The notes: a model not told the origin generated them from the sequence alone. A DNA stretch of 64,000 nucleotides from Fulvia fulva (GCF_020509005.1 NC_063018.1:3720001-3784000); one strand, 5' to 3'; positions 21,401 through 32,652 are shown, numbered from the stretch's first letter. Translations and numbers: made by a program.

Positions 21401-23637
21401 TACCCGGAACCCCTAGACATAGATTGGGCGGTTAGCTCTAATATAGTAACAGGAGTCATAAGTAAGCTAAAAGGACGGAAAGCCCTAGGCCTAGATAGGA
21501 TACTAAACATACTGCTAAAAGAGTATAGAGAAGAGATCGCGCCGAGCCTAGCAAACCTGTTTACCGCGTACCTACGGCTAGGGTATTACCTGAAGCCGTA
21601 TAGAGAGTCTATAACAGTAGTGCTACGTAAGCTATAGAAGGAGGACTATACTTAGCCCAAGTCGTATAGACTAATCGTACTTCTAAACACGATAGGGAAG
21701 GTCCTAGAAAAGATAGTAGCCTAGAGACTTACGTAGCTAGCCGAGGACAACTACGTACTCCTAGTAATATAGATAGGGGGAAGAAGCTAGCGATCGATAC
21801 TAATAGCAATAGAGCTAATTACGGAGCAAATTCAGACCCTCTAGCACTACGGTAGGAACCGAGCGGCGTCCTTACTATCCCTCGACATCGTAGGAGCCTT
21901 TAATAACGTCTTATACCAAAGGCTAATACATATCCTACAGTAGAAAGGCATCCCCTAGTAGGTAACGACGTTCGTCTACTCCTTTCTCTAGGAACGGACA
22001 ATATACCTAGTCCTAGGAAGGTACACGTCCGACCCGGTAAAGGTAGAGACTGGAATACCTTAGGGATCTACTCTCTCCCCTATCCTGTTTCTGATATTTA
22101 TGTCTAATCTAATCCCCCTACTCACCTCTCCGCAAACCTTAGTATCGGGGTTCGTAGACGACATAAACATCCTAGCCTAGTTAGACTCGACAGAAGAGAA
22201 CTGTCGCCTCCTCGAAGATAGGCATAAGAAATACGAGGAGTAGGCAAAGAAGTATAGTGCCTAGTTCGCCCCTAAAAAGTACTAACTTATACACTTTAGT
22301 AAAGCGAGAACACACTTTAACATAAAGGCGGCGGTAAGAATCTAAGGCTACGAGACAAAGCTATTAGCGGAGCTACGGGTACTAGGGATCTAGCTCGACC
22401 CGAAGCTAAGCTAGAATGTACAGGTTAAGAAAGCCTAGAGTCGAGTACAAGTTAACAAAGCCTCGATAAAGAGACTTACGGCATCTATATAGGGAGCAAC
22501 ATTCGATAAGGCAAGAGTAATGTATAAGGCGATCGTTAGACTAGCTATACTATACAGGGCACAGATTTAGGGAACAGGAGGCGTAGGCAAGCCGATCCCG
22601 AAACGGATAGAGTAACCCCTAAACAGGATATAGATAGGCAACCTACGTAGGGTACTAGGCGTATATAAGACAACGTTAACAAGTACGGTAGAAATAGAGA
22701 CAGGAACACTACTAATCGGCCAGTATATCCGGGGAATAAGAATTTAATACGCGGTAAGGACGATAGGTTACCTAGTACAAACTACGATCTAGGAGGTAAA
22801 GAATAAGATAGAAAGCTACTACCGGAGAGGGGCCGGACATAGGACAAGCTAAAAAGAGGATGACCTTACTACCTTTACGGCTATATAGACAAGCACCGAA
22901 TGGCTAGCACGAAAAGAGGAGGAGCGTAGGACTCGCTAGGCCGGCGGGAGCAAGGCTAAGACCTAAAGCCTAGCGGAACAGATAGCGAGCTACCTATAGG
23001 AGCAGGACTAGAAAAAGAAGCCCCCTAAGACAACAGGCCCGATAGCGCTCCGAGCCTTCTAGAGACACAATTACTAGCTATATAGGGACCTGACAAGGGC
23101 CGAGGCAAGCATAGCGATCCAAATCAGGTCCGAATATATTAGGTTAAGGGCCTACCTGTTTAGAAGACGCGTACTAGACATCTATAGCCTAGCCTACTAG
23201 TGTGGCTACCTATCGCAAAACCTAGAACATATGCTACTACGATGCCCGTAGTGGGCGAGAGGCAGGGGAAATTGGAGGCACTAAGCGGGAAGGAGAGACT
23301 ATAAGTTAATTATTAGGGACAAAGGCAACATTCGCCGAATCTCTCGGTAGATACTATAGTAGGGATACCTCTAGTAGTTTAGCCTCGCTAGCGAGACGGA
23401 GGAGTGGATAGACAAGAGGCGGAAGCTAGGGGGTGGCAGATAGGGTAGTTATTAGGGCAGGCCTATAACACTAGCGTACCCCTAACAAGGGAAAATTAAG
23501 ACAATAACTAGGAGGAAAAGACAGGCGGGAAGGAGGAGGGGTTTTTACTAACACGGTTTCCCCTCTATATATACGAAAACAAGATAGTATAGCTATATAG
23601 GCCAAAGGGCACTACAACAGCTTAATGAAATATCTAT
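18472..23637 (+). mobile_element. LINE1: Tad1-like non-LTR retrotransposon, RIP-mutated
   Basis: A full-size (about 5.2 kb) non-LTR element. In order, read through stops: a 5' leader; ORF1 ending in zinc knuckles (C-F-x-C-x-Q-Y-G-H-I-A-L-K at about 19610-19660, then a second C-P-Y-Y); ORF2 with an APE-type endonuclease (L-L-G-D-F-N-L at about 20535-20555; S-T-I-D-L near 20690); reverse transcriptase (L-S-L-D-I-V-G-A-F-N-N-V near 21890; G-I-P-x-G-S-T-L-S-P-I-L-F near 22055; G-F-V-D-D-I-N-I-L-A at about 22150-22180); and a C-terminal C-G-Y-L-x-x-N-L-E-H-x-L-L-x-C-P finger at about 23203-23250. No RNase H was recognised. The 3' end is a short TATC repeat. A 14-bp duplication flanks it (18458-18471, 23638-23651). 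Dense in-frame stops make it dead. Confidence 0.82.
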
Positions 23638-23651
23638 CTATATATATCTTT

Positions 23652-23772
23652 GCCCGACCCTATTATAGTACTCTCGCCCGTAATAGTTAGTTACGCCTAC
23701 CTATAAGTAGAGAGCTAACCTCTACGTACGATACCGAGACCGCCCGAGATAGTAGGATAGTACTAGACCGTA
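23652..23772 (+). repeat. gypsy D LTR, copy 2, right part
   Basis: Continues the LTR broken at 18471, starting GCCCGACCCTATTATAG and ending GACCGTA. Left and right parts add up to 286 bases, matching the 285-bp copy 1. Confidence 0.72.
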
Positions 23773-25712
23773 CGATTAATTCGCGATAATAGAGAACGCC
23801 GACGAGGCCTCTCGACGCCCTCCTCTACGACCTTTAAGTATACGACTTAGCGCTACTATTTAGCGACAGTAACACCTATATCGTACGCCCTCTATCTTAG
23901 CCGAGTTACTAACCGGAGACCCTTAGAAATTAGAACTTTAGAACTAGCTTAACTCGATCCTTAGCGATAGTATATATCCGGACCGCGTAAGTAGGATATA
24001 GTATAAGCAAGGAAACAGAACAGACAGGTCTACTCTCTATAATCTATATACACCCGATTTACAAATTCCTATAACTAATAATACGCCTTAGTCTTTAATA
24101 CGACACGAGGGTAGTAGGGTAGAAGGCAAAAAAGCTAGTACGACTAGATATCGAAAATACTCGTCTCTCGTCTTACGAAGACGATAGTAAAGGTATCGAC
24201 TTTATATAGTTTATTAATAGTATAGCGCCTCCTCGTATAGACTAGATCGACTTTAACAATATAGACTTCGAGTACGATCTAATAAACTATAAGATTACCG
24301 ATACTAAAGTATTTAAGAGAGTAGTTACCTTACGGCCTAATACTATATATCTTAAAGTTAAGAGCACTATAGATAGGTACGCCTACTAGAAGGTTATACT
24401 CGCCTACTCTCGAGCCTAGGTACGACGCTATCGCGAGGAACGCGATCAAGTCGACTCTAAACTTACGAAGCTCTAAGAAGAATATAATGTCGTCTTCGAA
24501 GACCGATAGGATATAGCGACCGAGCGAGATAAGATATAAGCCGATACTATAACATATTAGACATCCTAGGAAGACGCTAAGGCCCGTATCTAGATACTAT
24601 AAATAGCCTTAGACGACACCGTAACTAAGGAACACTATAAGAAGATTACCGATAAGCTAGTAGGCCGTATTAATACTACTAATAACTATCTCGAGTAAGT
24701 AGAGGACGAAGTCGACTAACTTAAGGCTAAGATTATATAGTAGGACACTAAGATCTCGTAACTTAAGACATAAGCCCGGCTTACCGCCTTACTAAGCGAG
24801 CGAGACCGCCCGCCGACTTTTTCTGAGTAGTTACGACCCTAGCGATAGCCGTAGTAGTAGGAATAGTAGACTACTAGTCTAGAGGGATTCCCCTAAGCCG
24901 GTACCCGTCGTTCTTAGACTCTAGTAGGTAGCGGCTATTAGGCCCGTACCTATAACCGTACTACCCGCGCCGGTTCTTTCGTACTCTTAGTAGCCCGTAC
25001 TAATAATACTACGATATTCGCCGCCTAAACCGACTAACGTTTCCCCTATCCTAAAGAGTTCGATAACTTAGGCGAGCTCTCCTATATCGACTAGAAAGAG
25101 AGCTATAAGGACTCTATTGCGGCACGATATACTATATAAACACCTTGCCTTAATATCTTTAACTACGTTAAGCGTTATACTCTCGGTACCTCTAGAGATA
25201 TTATCCGTACGGCTATCGAGAACGACGAATAGGTAAGCCTCGAGGATATATAGGACGAGTTAGACGACAACTTCGGTAAGAATCCTCGAGACATTAAGCT
25301 TAAGGCTAGACGCGACCTATACTAGCTAAAGTAGAAGTACGGCTAGGAGTTTAGCGAATATATCGTCGAATACCGCCGCCTTAGCGCTAAGGCCGGCAAG
25401 CCTATAGTGTCGTACGAGCTATAGATTAGCCTAAACGAGTTCTAGATAAAGAAGATAGAAGACTACTAGCTTATAGACCCCGTTAGCTAGTTCATTCGTA
25501 TCGCTAGAGACAAGGAAGAGGTATACAATACCGTAAAGAGTATATATAGTAAGAGGGACAAGGATAAGGACACCTAGTATAGACGACCAACTACCCTAGT
25601 AAGTAAGGGCGCGCCTAGTGACCTTAAGATAGCTTACGCGTAGGTATGTATACTTGTCGGTCCGTAGGCCGTAAAGTATATATAGTAATCTTAAGAAAAA
25701 ATTAATAAATCT
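23773..25712 (+). mobile_element. gypsy D internal region, gag part (RIP-mutated)
   Basis: Plus-strand gag remnant following the LTR. About 24470-24800 encodes a coiled-coil-like, Glu/Lys/Leu-rich segment ending L-S-E-R-D-R-P. About 25060-25480 encodes a retrotransposon gag capsid with A-R-Y-T-I-x-T-P-C-L-N-I-F-N-Y and R-R-D-L-Y-x-L-K-x-K-Y-G-x-E-F-S-E-Y. Many TAG codons interrupt it. Similarity ends near the copia A insertion; protease, RT and RNase H of this element were not found, and pol resumes only as integrase at about 44.77 kb, so the middle has been deleted or replaced. Confidence 0.65.
25708..25712 (+). repeat. target-site duplication AATCT, left copy (copia A)
   Basis: AATCT precedes the left LTR of copia A and is repeated at 31328-31332 immediately after the right LTR, proving a retroviral-type insertion. 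Confidence 0.9.
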
Positions 25713-25947
25713 TGTTGAACAGGTACGGGTGGATAGCAGCGGAGTGGAGTAAGAGATCAATCTTCAACTGACTAATAGCACGAGCATGCAGCAATATATC
25801 AGGAACCAATATGTTGATTGTGTTGGATGTCTATCTAAGCTAAAGGGGAGAGAAGGTATCTCCCTACAAGCTGAGTCATCGTGGATGCCTCAGGCTGCCA
25901 GATCACTTCCTGATTGTTGACTCCCTTTGAGATGCTACATCTTAACA
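25713..25947 (-). repeat. copia A 3' LTR (235 bp)
   Basis: Starts TGTTGAACAGG and ends CTTAACA on the plus strand. It differs from the right LTR at one base by eye (GGATAGCAG here, GGATGGCAG at 31093-31327), a G-to-A change expected from RIP on the other strand. A polypurine tract (minus strand GAGTGGGAG) abuts its inner edge. Confidence 0.92.
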
Positions 25948-26012
25948 CTCCCACTCATCTCGTATGGGAGGTTACAGTCTGCTCACTTCCTGTCAATAGT
26001 ACTTGGACCTTT

Positions 26013-29000
26013 TTATGACAGGTTCAGCTGGCTTACAAACCTCTGGAAGTGTGGACCAGTCTTTGGTTTTGTAAACCCGTCTGCAACCATCTCAGAGGTT
26101 GGGGTGTACTCAACAGCAATAAGCCTCCTCCACCAAAGTTTCCTAACAGCGTTATAGGCAATGTCAATGTGCTTCGACTTGTCATGAACATGTGCATCTT
26201 TCACTAGGGTGAGGGCAGCTTGATTGTCACCTCTTAATTGGACTGGTCTCAAATTTGATACAGTCTCCTGGTTTCCAGTGATTCTTGGTTGATGGGAACA
26301 GTCTCCCACTAACTCTGGACAATCCATTTCCCTTAGCAGTGAAGCTAGGAATTGGGACTGCTTCGCACATGCATTCATGGCCATGTATTCAGCCTCCATT
26401 GTGGATGTTGCTACAGACTTTTGCTTCTTGCTCATCCAAGAAACTGGTGCCCCACAGAGGAAGAAGACATACCCAAGGATTGAGACTCTGTCTGCTTTGT
26501 CCATTGCATAATCAGAATCACAGTATCCAATAAGGTGTCCTTTTCCAGACTTTGAGAACTGAAGTCCTAGATCAGGGTATGATCTTAGGTACCTAGTGAT
26601 CTTCTTCAAAGCCTTCATGTGGTAGGTGGATGGGTCACTCACAAATGAGCTCATCCTTCCTAGGGCAAAAGCAATGTCTGGCCTTGTGATTGTTGCTGGC
26701 CACATCCAAGTACCATTAATACTCTGGTACTCTGCCTTGTCACACCTCTCATCCATGTGGCTTGAAGGTTTGAGGGCCTCATAGCTGTCCATGGGTGAGT
26801 GTGTAGGTGCTGCCTTCTTATGGTTCATTCCCATCTTGGCTAGGCTGTCCCTAACAAAGTGTCCTTGGTCAAGTTTCAGGATTCCTCTCTTCCTGTCCCT
26901 TGTGACTCTCATGCCAAGGATCTTCTCAGGTTCACCTAGATCTTTGATCTTGAAGATCTTGCCAAGTTCTCTTTTGAACCAGAGAACATCTGTCAACTTT
27001 GGTGCAGCAATTGGAATGTCATCCACATGTATAAGGATTATGATCTCCCTCTTCTTATGGATAAGTAGGCATGGATCCACTTCTGACTGTGTGAATCCAA
27101 TCTCTCTGAGCTTTGACACACAGAGTTGATTCCAATCTCTAGCTGCTTGCTTAAGTCCATACAAGCTTTTGAGGATTTTGAACACCATGTTTGGTGGAAG
27201 CTCAACTCCTGGTGGTGGTAACATGAAGATGTCTTCATGGAGGGTGCTTTCTGTGAATGCATTGTTCACATCCACTTGGTGAAGATGAAGATCCTTCTTA
27301 CACACAATAGCCATAAACACCCTAAGGGTGTCCTGTCTTACTGTAGGTGCAAATGTCTCCATAAAGTCAACACCAAACTTCTGTGAGAAGCCCCTTGCAA
27401 CTAGTCTAGCCTTGAACTTTTCAATAGCTCCACTAATGCTTCTCTTAATATCAAAGACCCATCTTGATGTAACCAGATTTGCTCCTTTTGGTGGAACAGA
27501 ATTTTCCCAGGTGTTGTTACTCTGTAGAGCATCTAGTTCCTTTTGGATTGCTTCCTTCCAAAGATGTCCCCATTTCTTGTCATTCACAGCATCCTTGTAG
27601 GATTTTGGAATTGGGACCTCTTGCTTGTATGCAATGGCTTCTACAGTTGCTGCAAAGGCCATTTCCTCAACTTCTTCCAGGAATTCGCTATCCCATGGTA
27701 TTGAACTGTCCACTGATTGCATGGCTGCAAAGAAAGCTTGGTGAAAAGCAGCAAGGTTCTCTGAGAGGTCCATTGCTTCTCCCACTTCAGTGGTTAGTTC
27801 GGGCTTAGGGACCATGGATCTTGGGGCTTTCTGTTTCATGTCATAGCCCTCAACATCATAGTCAGCCTTTCTCTTTCCAAGGGATGATTTAGGGACCGTC
27901 ACTTGTGACCTAGTAACGTCTATTTCCTGGGGATCTAGGGAGCTTCTCTCAATTGGCTGATCGATTTTCTGAAATTCCCCTACGTTCTCCGGAGGCTGGG
28001 GAAGTTGCACAAACAGCTTTCTCGGCTGAGCGACTTTAGGGCTCTCAATTGGCTGATCTATTTCGGGGGGGCTCTGATGGACGCCTGAATGGTAGGTAGA
28101 TTGTCCTAAGGATACGTTCTTCCTCGGCCTTCCTAAGGGCTTCCTAGCTGGTGCACTGCTTGGTAGATTCAATGTTGGAACATTGAGACCCATATCACCT
28201 CCAGGCTGGTCCTCAAAGAAGTCTGCATGTGTGTGTTGTTTAACAGCTCTCATGTCTGGTTCCCAAAAGAGCCAGGCTTTAGCTGTGTTTTCAACATACC
28301 CAATAAACACTGCTTCTTTACCCCTATTCATTAGCTTGTCACTTCTTGCCCATTGAGGTTGGGATCTTGTGTCCATATAGACAACAGCTTTGCATCCCCA
28401 AACTTTCAAATGGTTGATGGTCGGTTTGATACCATCAAAAGCCTCATCTGGTGAAACCTTGAACCCATCGTAATCTGGGCCATTTGGCAGTTTGTTCCTC
28501 ATATAAGTTTGGGCCTCTAGTGCTTCAGGCCAAAATTCAACCGGCATTTTAGCCTCTTCAAGCATTGCCCTTATAGAGTCCTCTGAGGTTTGTATTGACC
28601 TCTCAACTGGTCCATTCTGTAGAGAGTTGTATGCCTCAGTCGGCTCGAGCCCAATCCCCAAATCCTTCTCCCACTGCTTCACTAATGCAATAAGTTCTTT
28701 TGCATTGTCAAGTCTTACTGCTTTCAGCTGCGCTGATGATTTCCTCTCTGCTTTGATCTTCCAGTTCTGGAGAGCAACTGGAGCATCTTCTCTTTTCCTA
28801 AGAGGAAAGGTCCACTTCTTCCTAGAGAAGTTGTCAACAATCTCAAGCCAGTATTTGAATCCTAGTCTTGAGATTGGTAGTGGGCCACATATGTCAATAG
28901 ATACAAGGGCAAGTCTTTCAGGTCTTCTCTCTGTAACTTTGCCTTTGTACTTCTTCATCTTTGCTATTGAGCATACTCTGCACTGGTGAAAGCCATCCTT

Positions 29001-30668
29001 AGGGATAGGAATGGGTTCTTTCAAGTCTGTTACCTTGTGAAGATTCTGGAGCAAATTCTTCCCAAAGTGTGCAAATCTTCTATGCCAAAGCTCCCACTGC
29101 TTCAGGTCGGTCTCTGATTGAGCAGTCACAAAGGCATTCTCCATTGGTGGTGCACATGATGAGTAATGTGCCCGTTCTTGTAGGAGAGGAGAAATCTCAT
29201 CAATGAATGGAACCCCCCCAAGGAGCTTTGTCTGGACAACAGTCTCACCAGAGGGGGAAACAAGAGAAAATGATGGAGGTTGCACACCAAACTGCTTGCT
29301 AAACTGGTTCCATGAAACCAGGTTCACTCCTAGCTTGGGTACAAGCAGGACATCTTCCAAAACAACTTTTCTGCCAGCTCTCCCACTCATCTCTGCATTC
29401 CCAATATGAGTGGCCAATAAAAACCCACCTCCCACTTTGATCCATTTCTTCCTTGTCAAGGGAGTCATAGATCTAAAGAGGCAGCTTTGGTCAGTCATAT
29501 GGGATGAAGCACAGGAGTCAAGTAACCACTCTGACGAGGGGAACTTGCCTTGGACTTCTGCAGTTGAGTGAGCCACTTCATCATACTCATCATCATCAGA
29601 CATTGTCTCTGGGGATGAGCTGCATGGTGACTCTTGGGCGGAGAAACCTTTTCCAGTCTTCTTTGCTTTAGAGGTATAAGACTGGGCCTGGTTCTTCTGG
29701 AGTGACAGCATGTCAGAGCTGAGTTTCTTCACCATTTTCTTAAGTTCTTCCATAGAGGACTTCTCTCTTGGTGTCCTCCTTGAAGTGGGTGGTGGAGTTC
29801 TCTTCTTCTTGACATGTGTTGTATTCTGGGAAGATGGTGGTTGGGAATGAGATCTAAGGACCTTTCTTGCCTCAGGCAAACTAGGGCAGTCCTTGATCAG
29901 ATGATCCTTCTCACAGAGAAGGCAGGAGAGTGGTCTTGCTAGACCTGAGGGCTTGACCCAGGTGGCTGCCATGCCATACTCAGCCTTAGAGGGATCCAAC
30001 CTGGCTTCTTGAGCTTCAAGGATCTTTAAGGTCCTTTCATGATCCATCTTTGGCTGAGCCATGATAGTATCCCTGGCTACATGGTAGTCAGGTGGCAGTG
30101 AGCTTAAGAGCTGGGTCATCCTCACATCAGCTTTCCTGTAATGCTGACCCTCTGGGTCAACATCAGCAATCCTTTTTCCAAGAGAAACCAGGTGTGTCTA
30201 TGCAGATCTGATGGTGAACTCTTCACTCATCTCAAAGGTCACAAATTGCTTTGTGAGCTCATGTGCATGGGTTGGTAGCACCTGGCTATACTTGTTCCAG
30301 GAATACACCCACTTCTCAGCAGCTCTTCCAGATTCACATGAGCCCTCAAGCTCAAATTCATCTTCTTCTGTGATCCTACTAAGGATACTGAAGTTGCATA
30401 CTGCATTGTGTCTTGTCCATGTTGGCGTATTGAGGATCTCTTTGGTTGTAGCCTCTTCTTGGAGTTTCAGAGTCTTGCCCTTGATGTTGTCAAAAGACAC
30501 TTCCATTAGGTCATCAATTGCAAAGAATGCTGATTGGCTCTCCATCTTGTATCTCTGAAGATTGAACCATCTCTTCCAATTGTCCCTCCCAAGAATTGGG
30601 ATTTTGCCTCCCTTCTCCTCTGTCTTCTCTTGGTATGAATCCATAATAAATTGGATGTAATGAAACAA
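26013..30668 (-). pseudogene. copia A gag-pol polyprotein, one nonsense codon
   Basis: A single frame from an ATG at 30668 (30644 is an equally good start) to 26013, broken only by TAG at 30200-30198. Upstream part: gag. From the downstream Met at 30125 (1370 residues): zinc knuckle C-L-L-C-E-K-D-H-L-I-K-D-C at 68-80; protease W-L-L-D-S-C-A-S-S-H-M at 200-210; integrase with H-R-R-F-A-H...C-R-V-C and catalytic Asp411, Asp473 and Glu508; reverse transcriptase with F-A-P-T-V-R, Q-V-D-V-N-N-A-F, Y-G-L-K-Q-A and H-V-D-D-I (Tyr is usual for His); RNase H with C-D-S-D-Y-A and E-A-E-Y-M-A. The stop aligns with Trp in copia B (D-A-W), so TGG to TAG by RIP is the likely cause. If read through or repaired it would be complete; as it stands only gag is made. 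Confidence 0.88.
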
Positions 30669-31077
30669 GGTGTGTATGTTCCAAGGTGGTGGCTCAGATC
30701 CTGCTGAGGCTTCTGGTGTAGAATGGGAAAGTTCGTAGGTGTGGATACCAAGGCCTGCTTGGTAAAGTAAAGAAGGAGCGGTGTGAGGTCTCGGGGCTAG
30801 GACACAGGTCTGTCTCTCCTAGCAGAGCTTCAAATGACTTACTTGAAGTCCTTCTTGATAGTATCTCGATGCAGTTCTGCCTACAGAGTATCTTCAAGGT
30901 ATTGGCTTTGAGTAAGCCGCACAGAGTCCTTGTCTGGGTTACCTATCACTTAGTATCGAACTAAGCTCCTTGATAGGATAGACGGGGTAGACTTCTGATT
31001 CCCAGATGTTTTCTGCTACGATAGCAAGGGATACAAGTAACCTGTACTGATATAGGTTGCTCTTATTCCTGCACAAA

Positions 31078-31092
31078 CCCGGGCTCATAACC
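31078..31092 (-). other. copia A primer-binding site, initiator tRNA-Met anticodon type
   Basis: Directly inside the 5' LTR the minus strand reads GGTTATGAGCCCGGG. Its complement CCCGGGCTCATAACC contains CTCATAACC, the anticodon-loop region (CAU) of eukaryotic initiator tRNA-Met. Drosophila copia uses the same internal tRNA site (GGTTATGGGCCC...). The identical sequence follows the copia B 5' LTR. Confidence 0.7.
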
Positions 31093-31327
31093 TGTTGAAC
31101 AGGTACGGGTGGATGGCAGCGGAGTGGAGTAAGAGATCAATCTTCAACTGACTAATAGCACGAGCATGCAGCAATATATCAGGAACCAATATGTTGATTG
31201 TGTTGGATGTCTATCTAAGCTAAAGGGGAGAGAAGGTATCTCCCTACAAGCTGAGTCATCGTGGATGCCTCAGGCTGCCAGATCACTTCCTGATTGTTGA
31301 CTCCCTTTGAGATGCTACATCTTAACA
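31093..31327 (-). repeat. copia A 5' LTR (235 bp)
   Basis: Same sequence as 25713-25947 with one difference. In the element's orientation it begins TGTTAAGATG and ends GTTCAACA, followed by the primer-binding site. It should hold the promoter; no motif was assigned. Confidence 0.92.
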
Positions 31328-31880
31328 AATCTGAAAATTTTAGATTCCCGTATCTTCGCCTTATAGAGAGATTCCTTATAAATCCTTAGCTTCTTACTAA
31401 GGTCGCCTCCTAACTATATATATCTTAGTAGTACCCCTATACACCCCTACTACGTAATTAACCGTTAAAGGTTAACGAGATTCGACGCGCAAATTTCAGG
31501 GTCTAAAGGGGCCCTTAGCTTGTTAATATATCCTCCCCTATTACGAAACTGTCCCTAGTTTCACCTCCGCTACGCCAATATAAACTAAGAAACTATACCT
31601 ATAAGTTATACGTAAAGAAGGCGGATCCGGCGTCTAGTTAAGTAGTCAGTCTAGAGATATTAAGGAAATCGTAAGTTTATTCTATAAGGGGCTAAGGAGG
31701 CTAAGTTAAAGTCTAGTCTTCGTAGTAAGCCTACTCTTAAATCAAGGATATAGCCTAGAAATTAGTCAAGTACGCTAGAAACTAGGTACTAGAACTAGAA
31801 GCTAGTTAAACTAAGGTCAGAAACTAAAACTACTAAGTGAACTCCTTACACCTAAGAAAAAAGAAATAATAGAGTCCTAT
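31328..31880. other. RIP-mutated DNA, possible LTR of a minus-strand element
   Basis: Begins with the right AATCT duplication. A run TCCTCCCCTATTACG at about 31525 looks like a polypurine tract on the minus strand, so sequence to its left may be a 3' LTR into which copia A inserted. Boundaries could not be set. Confidence 0.3.
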
Positions 31881-32560
31881 CCCTTCTTTAACCTAAATCC
31901 CAGTAAATTTGGCCATCTCCTCCGTAGTAAGGTTATAAGGCCGTACCTATAGTCTCGTCGGCTTAGATTCTAGTTCCGGAAGTGTAGTAGCTCTATTAAT
32001 GCCTATTAGAAGTATATCGTCATCCTCTTCGTTATTAGATTCGGACGTAGTAGGTCTATTCTTATTCGGAAGATCGCCTTTTTCGATATTCGCGATATTA
32101 ACCCTATTCTCTAGCGCTATAATATCTTTAGCTTTAGGAAGATTAAGCTCCGGGTCCGGTCTTAACTATAGGATTAGCTTTAGGTTCTCTCGAGCTTATA
32201 TACCCTTTAACCTCGTACAATTAAGCTCCTCGAGGACGTATATACTAAACCCCGAGTATACCTTAGCTATACGATACGGCCTAAGCTAGCGGTAACTAAT
32301 CTTTCTAGATAGGTCATTCTTATACGGCTTGTCGAACTTAACTATAAGATCTCCAATCTAGAACCCTTAGAAGTTAATACTACGTTTAGTATCGAAGTAT
32401 TCCTTACTTAGGGTATAAAGCCTTACTCTTCGTAGCTATAACTCCTAAAGACTTATATCCCGTAATATTACGAGAACATAGTACGAGAGTATAAGGGTAT
32501 AGTATTAACAAAGTCGATAGCTAAAGAGAGAAGAGAGTCTAAGAATAAGGCCTATACTTA
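31881..32560 (-). mobile_element. gypsy integrase C-terminal fragment, minus strand
   Basis: Minus-strand translation at about 32210-32390 gives I-G-D-L-I-V-K-F-D-K-P-Y and then L-R-P-Y-R-I-A-K-V-Y with L-E-E-L-N near 32220. This is the G-D-L-V...G-P-Y-x-I block at the end of Ty3/gypsy integrases. It has the opposite orientation to gypsy D and gypsy E, so it belongs to another element. Only this piece is recognisable. Confidence 0.5.
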
Positions 32561-32607
32561 AAGGCCGAGGTGTCGGGCGTCGGTATCGGGCCGAGCTTCG
32601 TTATCTT

Positions 32608-32652
32608 GGTCACGTGACTAGAGGTCACGTGACTAGAGGTCACGTGATCAGA
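32608..32652 (+). repeat. 15-bp tandem repeat with CACGTG, three copies
   Basis: GGTCACGTGACTAGA occurs twice, followed by GGTCACGTGATCAGA. Each unit contains the palindrome TCACGTGA/C, an E-box-like site, and keeps its CpA and TpG although flanking DNA is RIP-depleted. Confidence 0.7.

Larger units (their letters stand above)
25713..31327 (-). mobile_element. copia A: nearly intact Ty1/copia retrotransposon
   Basis: A 5615-bp element bounded by two 235-bp LTRs and the AATCT duplication, oriented minus. It keeps normal CpA and TpG in contrast to the RIP-saturated DNA on both sides. It carries one long gag-pol frame with a single TAG. Its primer-binding site (minus strand, just inside the right LTR) reads GGTTATGAGCCCGGG. 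With one LTR difference it is the youngest element in the window together with copia B. It sits in the remains of gypsy D and a second, unresolved minus-strand element. Confidence 0.92.

Noticed and set aside
26285..28989. Plus-strand open frames inside copia A
   Set aside because: They are shadows of the intact minus-strand polyprotein.
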